Below are positions 1 to 4,716 of a stretch of 5,523 bases of DNA, one piece after another (within the stretch, counting starts at the first letter, position 1; each line of letters starts with the position of its first letter). The position numbers were made by a program, and so were the translations under genes. The notes below the pieces were generated by a model, which saw nothing but the letters and a program-made list of their open reading frames with translations, was not told the origin of the DNA and searched no databases. The stretch is from an uncultured Coriobacteriales bacterium (lineage in GTDB: Bacteria > Actinomycetota > Coriobacteriia > Coriobacteriales > UMGS124): contig CAKUKJ010000186.1 in assembly GCA_934662525.1 (NCBI GenBank), positions 1 through 5,523 on the forward strand. Direction: 5' to 3'.

Positions 1-282
1 GAACAGCTCGGCCCCGGCCACGACGACGCAAATGAGGCCCAACGAGAACGACATGCCGCCAAGCAGCTGAGACAGACCGAACGACAGAGCGGAGTCGCTC
101 TTGACGACCGTCATGAGCAGCGCGCCCATGCCGATCTGCATGCCCGCCATAACGGCCAGCATAAACACGCGCGAAAGGTCGTTGCCGGCTTTGGCAACCC
201 CGACGCTTTCGGCCTTCTGCTCCATCGCCGTGGCAGAAAGGCAGTTCGGGTCGGGAATCACGAGGTCCTTCGGATCACTCAT
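1..282 (-). CDS. Formate/nitrite transporter (FNT/FocA-NirC family), N-terminal part, cut by the window edge
   Basis: Inner-membrane pentameric channel family that moves small monovalent anions such as formate, nitrite or hydrosulfide. Only the first 94 residues are visible. A cytoplasmic N-terminal segment contains a stretch resembling the FocA amphipathic helix (ATAMEQKAESVGVAKA, residues 17-32). TM1 follows at about 38-60 (VFMLAVMAGMQIGMGALLMT) and TM2 at about 70-94, reading GGMSFSLGLICVVVAGAELF. That matches the FNT signature, which normally continues FTGN just past the edge. The ATG at 282 is supported by AAGGAG (292-297) eight bases upstream. The family call is firm from recalled FocA sequence. 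The substrate cannot be decided because the central selectivity residues lie outside the window; in a fermenter, formate export is the likeliest role. It is separated from tetR by a terminator hairpin, so it is probably its own unit. I could not find a convincing promoter or an FNR-type site. Confidence 0.9.
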   Translation of the reverse strand, partial: MSDPKDLVIPDPNCLSATAMEQKAESVGVAKAGNDLSRVFMLAVMAGMQIGMGALLMTVVKSDSALSFGLSQLLGGMSFSLGLICVVVAGAELF

Positions 283-332
283 CTCAATCGCTCCTTGTCG
301 CATACGGGGCGAGCCACCCTCACCGGGCGACC

Positions 333-358
333 AAACGCCGCAAGGCCCTCTTGCGGCG
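333..358 (-). terminator. Intrinsic terminator downstream of the tetR gene
   Basis: On the minus strand CGCCGCAAG (350-358) pairs perfectly with CTTGCGGCG (336-344) around a five-base loop, and the stem is followed by TTT (333-335). The 9-bp GC-rich stem lies about 110 bases after the tetR stop codon and about 50 bases before the FNT start. It therefore probably ends the exporter-kinase-regulator transcript. The U-tract is short, so termination may be partial. It could instead act as an attenuator in a longer FNT leader. Confidence 0.7.
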
Positions 359-469
359 CGGCAAGCATACCGCAAAGGCCGGCATGCGCCCCATCTGCGC
401 CGCCTACGACAAGGCAAATGGCAGCTTCCTTCTCGAAAGCCCCAAAAGCGGCCATGCACACCGTTGAAG

Positions 470-1087
470 CTACCTGCGAGAGGCCGCATCGAAAACGGCG
501 AGGATGGCGTCGGAGACCTCGCTGATGGGCTTGCTGCGATCGCCCCGCAGCCATTCCTCATAGACGGCCACCGCACCGGCGAGGTAGAAGCGGGCGGCGA
601 TGAGGCTGCGGGTATCGTTTACGTCGAAGGCCTCTCCGTCGCGCTTGAGCGTGAAACGCCTGAGGGCGCGGGAGATATGGTCAACCGTGAACTCGATGGA
701 AAGCGAGTGCGAGAGATAGACGTAGAGGTCGATGTCGGACGTGATGATGGAATCGACCTCGCCGAGCACCGCGCGCGCCTGTGAGATGGGGTCTTTCTCA
801 AACATGCCGATGTCCACCACGGAGAGTATCCGGCCGACGACCTCCTCGACCTCCTCGTCTATGAGCGCCTCAACCGACTCGTAGTGCAAGTAAAACGTCT
901 TGCGGTCGATTTTTGCCTCCCGTGCCAGGGCGCTCACCGTGATACGGCCCGGGTTGCCCCCACGGATAAGAGTTCGAAACGCGTCGTGGATGGAAGCCCT
1001 CGTTTTGACCACACGCTTGTCCAGCTTGGTCCTCTTTGCACCATTCTGAGCCTTCCCCAGGCTCAGGGAACGTTCTTCCAGCGTCAT
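470..1087 (-). CDS. TetR/AcrR-family transcriptional regulator
   Basis: Cytoplasmic DNA-binding dimer that normally represses nearby promoters until a ligand binds its C-terminal domain. Length is 205 residues, usual for the family. The N-terminal HTH spans about residues 28-75. A first helix (KTRASIHDAFRTLIRGG) is followed by ITVSALAREAKIDRKTFYLHY, the classic TetR helix-turn-helix with recognition helix DRKTFYLHY. The remainder is an all-helical ligand/dimer domain without a recognisable subfamily signature. I chose ATG 1087 because GGGGGG (1093-1098) lies five bases upstream. In-frame ATG 1123 and GTG 1126 would add 12-13 residues but have no good ribosome site. It lies 85 bases downstream of the phosphotransferase in the same direction, so it may be the last gene of the exporter operon or have its own promoter. 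The likely targets, by inference, are that operon and itself. The inducer is unknown. Confidence 0.92.
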   Translation of the reverse strand: MTLEERSLSLGKAQNGAKRTKLDKRVVKTRASIHDAFRTLIRGGNPGRITVSALAREAKIDRKTFYLHYESVEALIDEEVEEVVGRILSVVDIGMFEKDPISQARAVLGEVDSIITSDIDLYVYLSHSLSIEFTVDHISRALRRFTLKRDGEAFDVNDTRSLIAARFYLAGAVAVYEEWLRGDRSKPISEVSDAILAVFDAASRR

Positions 1088-1138
1088 TTCGACCCCCCAT
1101 AACCATCGAAGGGGCACACGCATCACATCATGCCCGCC

Positions 1139-1154
1139 CGGTTATCGATACGCG
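1139..1154. promoter_or_regulatory. Candidate TetR operator (imperfect 16-bp dyad)
   Basis: The minus strand reads CGCGTATCGATAACCG. The central eight bases TATCGATA are a perfect palindrome and the outer CG pairs also match. The dyad sits in the 85-base gap just upstream of tetR, where an autoregulatory operator would be expected. No good -10/-35 pair accompanies it (TTGAAA at 1156-1161 has no matching -10). I see no second copy near the exporter promoter, so this stays tentative. Confidence 0.25.
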
Positions 1155-1172
1155 TTTTCAAGTTCGGGCATC

Positions 1173-2327
1173 TTATTCCTCCGCCGCGATGAGATTCCCG
1201 CCCAGATAGCGAAGCGCCATGGAAACCGTATCGTCCCTCCATGTGGGTGACACAAGAGATGCCGGGTCGGAATCATGCCTGGTAGAGAGCCATCCCGTGA
1301 GTTGGAGACGGCGCATCATGACAAGGGAGGGTATGACGGCGACGTCTGCGGGTGCAAGGGGTCGAGCCGTACTTGAAGCCCCTGCCGCGCGATAACCGCC
1401 GAGCCAGCACGAGATGAGGTCTGACAGGTCGGGGCGGGCTTCTATAAAGCTGAGCGAGGCTGCAAGGTCGAAGAGATACCAGCTGTAGGCGCAGTCGTCG
1501 AAGTCAAGGAGCTTGAGCGTGCCGTGCGGGCCTGCACCCTCCACAAGAAGGTTCGCGAGCCGCATGTCGGCATGGATGAGGCCGAAGCGGTCGCGTGGCT
1601 TGCCGTAGGCGGCCATGGCATGTTTGATGCGAGCCTCGGCTTGGGCGAGGATGCGGGCATCGTGCGAGGTCAGCCCCGGGAAGGACCGCCAGTCGCCCCA
1701 GGTCGCACGCGACCCCAAAGCGGTAGTGCAGTCCCACGTAGGGCGCATGAGGACCGGGGTTCCGGGAAGGCGCAACGGCTGGCGCAGCGAGACCCCCGCA
1801 GCTTCAGGCGTCGCATGGGCATGAAGCGCCGCCGCGAGGGCACCGAGCCGGCGGAAGAGGCGCCTCAGCGCAACGGGGTCGTCATCGCCGGGCTGCGAGC
1901 CCTCCATATAGGCAAAAGCCACCGCATGGAGCGCCTGGCCGTCGTCGGGTAACTGGATCGACTGCACATAAGTCCCATCGGCCGCCTGAAGAGGACGGAT
2001 AAGCTCGGCACCCTCAAGATGAACTGCATGGTGCAGCCTGAGAAGCCAGGACACCTCGGCCTGAAGCTCGCCTACGTTGCGATACCCAGGTCGGCAGATG
2101 CGCGCAGTCGCCACATGTCGGCCGTCTTTCTGCCTGGTCACACGGTATGTATGGTTCTCCGAGTAGCATAGGGGCTCAAGCGTGCAGCCGCGCAGGCCAT
2201 AACGGTCAAGCAAAGCTTGAGCTGCAAGGTCGAAGGGAGTCGGGGAAGTCGCGACACGCTCGACCGGGGCACCTTCTGCATCACGACAGGCGCGGGACGA
2301 CCCGGCACCCCTCCCCTTCTCCCCCAT
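1173..2327 (-). CDS. APH-fold phosphotransferase (aminoglycoside phosphotransferase / SrkA-like kinase family)
   Basis: Predicted soluble ATP-dependent kinase of 384 residues with unknown substrate. The N-lobe is about residues 30-140, with SENHTYRV (56-63) and RICRPGYRNVGELQAE (76-91) matching the family's glycine-loop-like and helix-C regions. The C-lobe carries the catalytic loop HADMRLANL (H252, D254, N259; HxDx4N) and the metal-binding LLDFDD (D275, D277), followed by YSWYLFDLA, typical of SrkA/homoserine-kinase-II-like members. All core catalytic residues are present, so it should be active. The first 25 residues are charged and low in complexity, but no later ATG or GTG fits. Only 10 bases, the palindrome GGCGATCGCC, separate its ATG from the exporter stop. 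AAGG overlapping that stop may serve as ribosome site, so translation is probably coupled. Alternatives are drug or antibiotic kinase, choline- or amino-acid-type kinase, or protein kinase like SrkA. Sequence alone does not decide. Confidence 0.88.
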   Translation of the reverse strand: MGEKGRGAGSSRACRDAEGAPVERVATSPTPFDLAAQALLDRYGLRGCTLEPLCYSENHTYRVTRQKDGRHVATARICRPGYRNVGELQAEVSWLLRLHHAVHLEGAELIRPLQAADGTYVQSIQLPDDGQALHAVAFAYMEGSQPGDDDPVALRRLFRRLGALAAALHAHATPEAAGVSLRQPLRLPGTPVLMRPTWDCTTALGSRATWGDWRSFPGLTSHDARILAQAEARIKHAMAAYGKPRDRFGLIHADMRLANLLVEGAGPHGTLKLLDFDDCAYSWYLFDLAASLSFIEARPDLSDLISCWLGGYRAAGASSTARPLAPADVAVIPSLVMMRRLQLTGWLSTRHDSDPASLVSPTWRDDTVSMALRYLGGNLIAAEE

Positions 2328-2337
2328 GGCGATCGCC

Positions 2338-3531
2338 TTAGCGCATCTTCTTGCTCAGCCACAGCATGATGCACGCAAAAGCCAGCGCCACCAGCGAGAA
2401 CGCCGCGCCCACAAGGCCCGCGTAGCGCATGCCGGGCCCCGCGACCACAACCCCGCCCACCGCCGTGCCGAACGCGATGCCGATGTTGAACGACATGGGC
2501 TCGAGCGAGCTTGCCAGCGTGAGGGCCTTGGGGCACTTGCGGTTTGCCGTGTGCATGAACATCGAGATGCAAGGCACCGACTGCACATACATGAGCAAGC
2601 CGATGGCAAAAACGAGCAGGAGGCTCCCCGGCATGGCAGGCGTGACGAGGTAGAGGCCGTACAGCACGGCGGCGTCCACGATGAAGAGCGGGATGAGCGC
2701 CTTCACGCCGAACTTGGAGTCGACCCAGCCCGACAGCAGGTTTGAGAAGAACGTGACGGCGCCGTAGCCCATGAGGGCGGCGCTCGCCTCGGGGCCCGTC
2801 ATGCCCAGGACATCCTCGAAATAAGGCGTCACATAGCCGTAGAAGACATAAATGGCGCCCACGGCGAACATGAAGACGGCCATCGCCACAAGCACGCAAG
2901 GCTGCTTGAGCAGCACGATTTGCTCGGCAAAGCTTGCAGGCTCGTCGGTTGCGCCCTCGCGGGGCAGGATGGCCACGAGAGCCGCGCACACCGCCACGCA
3001 CAGCACAAGCACGATGAGCATGTCGAGATGCCAATCGAGGGCATCGGCAATCATCTTGCCAGCCAAGGTGGCTATGACCATGGCCACGGAGAACGCCGCA
3101 TAGATGACGGAGATGGTCATGGAGACCTTGCTGGGCCCCAGAAGCTCGGGGATGTAGGTCACGCCCACTGCAAGAAGCGCGCCCGACACGCACCCGATGA
3201 GGACGCGAGAGACGAGCAGCGCCTCGAACGTGGGGGCGAGAAGGCCCAACAGGTTGCCGAGGCAGAAGATGACCGAGTACACCACAAGCAGGGTATAGCG
3301 CTTGAAGCGCCCCGTCCCCAGGGCGAGCGCAGGCGTGGCAAACGCATAGGTGATGGCGAACACGCTGATAAGCGAGCCGACCTGCGAGAGGCTGATGCCG
3401 TATTCGTCTGCGATTTGAGGCGTGATGCCGATGACGATGAATTCCGAGCATCCCAGGGTAAACCCCAGGACGACGAGCAGTGCGACGCACACGCGCGTGC
3501 GAGCCGGTGACAGGCAGAGTGATTCGGCCAC
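2338..3531 (-). CDS. MFS transporter, DHA1 drug-H+ antiporter type (AraJ-like)
   Basis: Inner-membrane proton-coupled exporter of 397 residues with about 12 hydrophobic segments: roughly 12-36, 47-70, 79-98, 104-126, 137-160, 168-188, 211-232, 248-270, 278-296, 304-322, 340-363 and 372-393. TM1 contains GCSEFIVIGITPQIA and TM2 begins GISLSQVGSLISVFAITYA, both close to the AraJ/DHA1 pattern of arabinose- and drug-efflux proteins. The loop between TM2 and TM3 (GTGRFKRY) is a degenerate motif A, as in AraJ. TM4 reads VSRVLIGCVSGALLAVGVTY. The central loop around residues 190-210 is cytoplasmic. The start is GTG 3531: GAGG (3538-3541) lies six bases upstream and an in-frame TGA (3547-3549) excludes longer forms. 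It is the first gene of an apparent operon with the phosphotransferase. Substrate unknown; efflux of a toxic small molecule or sugar is the family expectation. Confidence 0.92.
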   Translation of the reverse strand: MAESLCLSPARTRVCVALLVVLGFTLGCSEFIVIGITPQIADEYGISLSQVGSLISVFAITYAFATPALALGTGRFKRYTLLVVYSVIFCLGNLLGLLAPTFEALLVSRVLIGCVSGALLAVGVTYIPELLGPSKVSMTISVIYAAFSVAMVIATLAGKMIADALDWHLDMLIVLVLCVAVCAALVAILPREGATDEPASFAEQIVLLKQPCVLVAMAVFMFAVGAIYVFYGYVTPYFEDVLGMTGPEASAALMGYGAVTFFSNLLSGWVDSKFGVKALIPLFIVDAAVLYGLYLVTPAMPGSLLLVFAIGLLMYVQSVPCISMFMHTANRKCPKALTLASSLEPMSFNIGIAFGTAVGGVVVAGPGMRYAGLVGAAFSLVALAFACIMLWLSKKMR

Positions 3532-3537
3532 CGATGA

Positions 3538-3541
3538 CCTC
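3538..3541 (-). promoter_or_regulatory. Ribosome binding site fixing the GTG start of the MFS gene
   Basis: GAGG on the minus strand is six bases before GTG 3531. A stronger AGGAGG lies further up at 3552-3557. It is 20 bases from this GTG and only one base from an out-of-frame GTG (3548-3550), so it is badly placed for either start. An in-frame stop at 3547-3549 leaves GTG 3531 as the only plausible start. Confidence 0.6.
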
Positions 3542-3585
3542 GACTTTCACGCCTCCTCTTTACCAAGCCACGGCACGGGGCAAGG

Positions 3586-3615
3586 GGCCGAGCGCCCGTA
3601 CCGGCGGGCTCGGCC
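3586..3615 (-). other. Hairpin in the MFS 5' leader
   Basis: On the minus strand GGCCGAG (3609-3615) pairs with CTCGGCC (3586-3592). CCCG (3605-3608) then pairs with CGGG (3595-3598) inside a two-base bulge, leaving a six-base loop. It would lie in the untranslated leader between the predicted promoter (3657) and the GTG start (3531). No U-tract follows, so it is not an obvious terminator. It may stabilise or regulate the leader, or merely reflect GC richness. Confidence 0.35.
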
Positions 3616-3656
3616 AACCGTCGGCGGCGCGCTTGAGCCCTAGAAAGACTCGCAGG

Positions 3657-3665
3657 ATTGTACCA
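3657..3665 (-). promoter_or_regulatory. Extended -10 promoter for the MFS-phosphotransferase operon
   Basis: The minus strand reads TGGTACAAT: a TACAAT -10 hexamer with the TGn extension of extended -10 promoters. No good -35 box occurs 16-18 bases upstream, which the extension can compensate for. Transcription would start near 3650, leaving a leader of about 120 bases before GTG 3531. This is the best promoter candidate in the gap. Confidence 0.5.
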
Positions 3666-3706
3666 GCCTGCACCCCTCGAGCCCCGAGCTTCAAGAGAAG
3701 CACGCA

Positions 3707-3745
3707 AGAGGCCCCAGCGGGTTCACTCGACCTGCCGAGGCCTCT
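3707..3745 (-). terminator. Strong hairpin, possible terminator of the toxin-antitoxin operon
   Basis: In minus-strand RNA, 14 of 15 positions of the two arms (3731-3745 and 3707-3721) pair. AGAGGCC/GGCCTCT forms the base, two G-U wobbles and one A-C mismatch lie further in, and a nine-base loop caps it. It lies about 170 bases after the toxin stop and upstream of the MFS promoter, a sensible place for a terminator. The sequence after it, TGCGTGCTTCTC, has no proper U-run, so intrinsic termination is uncertain. Confidence 0.4.
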
Positions 3746-3747
3746 AC

Positions 3748-3818
3748 AACACGCATTTCAAACGCAGTGTAGCGGGTAATTACTGATTTTGAGCGATTTC
3801 AAGCGCGAAGTGCGTGTT
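3748..3818. repeat. Nested inverted repeat, 12-bp arms
   Basis: AACACGCATTTC (3748-3759) is complementary to GAAGTGCGTGTT (3807-3818) at 11 of 12 positions, the exception being a possible G-U pair. Inside, AAACGC (3760-3765) can pair with GCGATTT (3793-3799) with one bulged base, and the loop contains the palindrome GTAATTAC (3776-3783). It lies at the composition change downstream of the toxin. It could be a folded 3' end of the toxin-antitoxin mRNA or the remnant of a mobile-element end. Confidence 0.4.
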
Positions 3819-3911
3819 ATTGAACTGCATACCGTACTCAGAACGCAACGCCAGCAGCATTGCGCCTTGTTCGTCATTACAGCCGGATGTTCACCGCATC
3901 AAGAGACCCTT

Positions 3912-4229
3912 CTACCAAAGACCTCGACGCGTGAAGTCGGCCAGCTTATGACATATGCGCGACACAACAACCAGGTTGCGCGCCTCATCAACATAATAAA
4001 AGACTTTGTAGTTATACACATTGACGCTACGATAGCGGTGCAAGGTTCGCAACGCTGGCTCAAACTGATACTCAGGATGCGCGTATGGATTCGTAGCAAG
4101 AGCATCGAACGCAGATTCGAACTCTTGCTCTAAGGCCTCGACAAAATCTATGTCACTGTACGAAAGAACGTATGCATCGATGTCGTCGAGATCCCATGCC
4201 GCGTCCATGGTTACAGTGTATTGAAACAT
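3912..4229 (-). CDS. RelE/ParE-superfamily toxin of a type II toxin-antitoxin pair
   Basis: Small cytoplasmic toxin of 105 residues, within the usual family size. The N-terminal beta strand and helix (MFQYTVTMDAAWDLDDIDAY) match the family opening of a strand plus a helix rich in D/E. The second helix runs about 28-46 (DFVEALEQEFESAFDALA). The C-terminal sheet reads RYRSVNVYNYKVFYYVDEARN (from R65), then LVVVSRICHKL, with R67 and H94 at places where RelE/ParE proteins keep basic or catalytic residues. Whether it cuts mRNA on the ribosome (RelE/YoeB mode) or targets gyrase (ParE mode) cannot be read from this. Start ATG 4229 overlaps the antitoxin stop as TGATG; the TTG one codon upstream is unlikely. 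Weak GCGGGG upstream suggests it depends on coupling to antitoxin translation. GC content is near half, well below the flanking genes. The toxin looks full length. Confidence 0.88.
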   Translation of the reverse strand: MFQYTVTMDAAWDLDDIDAYVLSYSDIDFVEALEQEFESAFDALATNPYAHPEYQFEPALRTLHRYRSVNVYNYKVFYYVDEARNLVVVSRICHKLADFTRRGLW

Positions 4230-4519
4230 CAAGCCCCGCTGCCGCGTAAAGCCGCCAAGCGCGCACTGCGATGTGCCTTGAATTCATCTGCGCTCAGATA
4301 CGTCAGCTCGCCAGACTGCTCACGCGCCTCCGTTTCCATGATGGCGCGCGCGTATGCACGCTCCTGCGCACGAGCCGCCGTATTCCACTCGTCATAATCG
4401 ACCATAGCCCAACGAGGGCGCCCGTTTTGCGTAAGAACCACGACCTCGCCAGCATCGGTGTATCTGGAAACGCTTGAAATATCAGAACGAAAATCGCTCA
4501 CTGGAACGACCTGTGGCAT
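4229..4519 (-). CDS. Phd/YefM-family antitoxin
   Basis: Antitoxin of 96 residues that should bind and neutralise the downstream toxin and, as a complex with it, repress their shared promoter. The N-terminal Phd/YefM DNA-binding dimer domain is clear: VVPVSDFRSDISSVSRYTDAG (residues 4-24), VVVLTQNGRPRWAMVDYDEW (26-45), the strand-turn-strand of the fold with the usual QNG-R-A-V-ey pattern. From about 46 a charged helical tail follows, ending SADEFKAHRSARLAALRG, which should wrap the toxin. ATG 4519 has AAGGAG (4528-4533) eight bases upstream. It precedes the toxin with a one-base overlap, the canonical order that keeps antitoxin in excess. It has its own promoter and a palindromic operator candidate. 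GC content is lower than that of the flanking metabolic genes, suggesting acquisition. Confidence 0.92.
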   Translation of the reverse strand: MPQVVPVSDFRSDISSVSRYTDAGEVVVLTQNGRPRWAMVDYDEWNTAARAQERAYARAIMETEAREQSGELTYLSADEFKAHRSARLAALRGSGA

Positions 4520-4547
4520 GGAGGCATCTCCTTAACAGGAAACATGC

Positions 4548-4563
4548 AGAAGAAATTTCTTCT
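4548..4563. promoter_or_regulatory. Candidate autoregulatory operator of the toxin-antitoxin operon
   Basis: AGAAGAAATTTCTTCT is a perfect 16-bp palindrome. It starts about where transcription from the 4570-4598 promoter should begin and covers roughly +1 to +16. A second short palindrome, GTGCAC (4566-4571), touches the -10 box. Phd/YefM antitoxins are known to repress by binding one or two palindromes over their promoter, so position and symmetry both fit. The lack of a loop makes a terminator unlikely. Confidence 0.7.
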
Positions 4564-4569
4564 ATGTGC

Positions 4570-4598
4570 ACTATACCCGCTGCCCCCACGCCTAGCAA
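4570..4598 (-). promoter_or_regulatory. Sigma-70-type promoter of the toxin-antitoxin operon
   Basis: On the minus strand TTGCTA (4593-4598) and TATAGT (4570-4575) are separated by exactly 17 bases. Transcription would start near 4563, giving a leader of about 44 bases before the antitoxin ATG. It lies downstream of the pckA terminator, so the module appears independently transcribed. Confidence 0.72.
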
Positions 4599-4647
4599 GG
4601 CCAAGCCCGATAGAGCGCATTCCGAACCAGGATGTCGGCGCTATGTG

Positions 4648-4687
4648 AAAGCCCGGCACCGCTCCCTTTGGGGCGCGGCGCCGGGCT
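4648..4687 (-). terminator. Intrinsic terminator of pckA
   Basis: In the minus strand AGCCCGGC (4680-4687) pairs with GCCGGGCT (4650-4657). A G-U pair and CCGC/GCGG then extend the stem, and CCC/GGG close an AAA loop. Three Ts (4648-4650) end and follow the stem. It starts about 30 bases after the pckA stop. The stem is strong; the U-tract is short. Confidence 0.72.
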
Positions 4688-4716
4688 CGCATCAAAAGTT
4701 CGGTCTGCTTGCAGTC

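Larger units (their letters stand above)
3532..3911. other. 380-base intergenic stretch between toxin gene and MFS gene
   Basis: No convincing gene fits here. Reading from the toxin end, it holds a short protein-like but stop-bounded reading frame (3783-3890), a 71-base nested inverted repeat (3748-3818), a strong hairpin (3707-3745), an extended -10 promoter (3657-3665) and a GC-rich leader hairpin (3586-3615). Base composition changes inside it. The side nearest the toxin, about 3746-3911, is near half GC like the toxin gene. The side next to the MFS gene is GC-rich like the chromosome around it. This is probably where the toxin-antitoxin segment joins the older sequence. Confidence 0.6.

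Noticed and set aside
101..784. 227-codon plus-strand open frame
   Set aside because: It runs antisense through the FNT start, the terminator and the tetR gene, with no domain or ribosome site. Long antisense frames are expected in GC-rich DNA.
1088..1126. Longer tetR start at ATG 1123 or GTG 1126
   Set aside because: No Shine-Dalgarno sequence precedes either, whereas ATG 1087 has GGGGGG five bases upstream. The added residues precede the HTH and match nothing I recognise.
2920..3510. 196-codon plus-strand open frame
   Set aside because: Its composition is dominated by Asp, Glu, Arg, Gly and His, the usual antisense image of a membrane-protein gene.
2138..3550. 470-codon minus-strand open frame overlapping the MFS gene
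   Set aside because: It is a frame-shifted shadow of the MFS gene: rich in Arg, His and Gly with no membrane segments or family pattern, while the other frame gives a clear 12-TM transporter.
3707..3745. Possible tRNA remnant or attachment site
   Set aside because: The hairpin loop resembles part of a T-arm at first glance, but no acceptor, D or anticodon arms can be built around it.
3789..4133. 114-codon plus-strand open frame
   Set aside because: It starts at TTG without a ribosome site and is antisense to the toxin gene, which has clear RelE/ParE features and an antitoxin partner.
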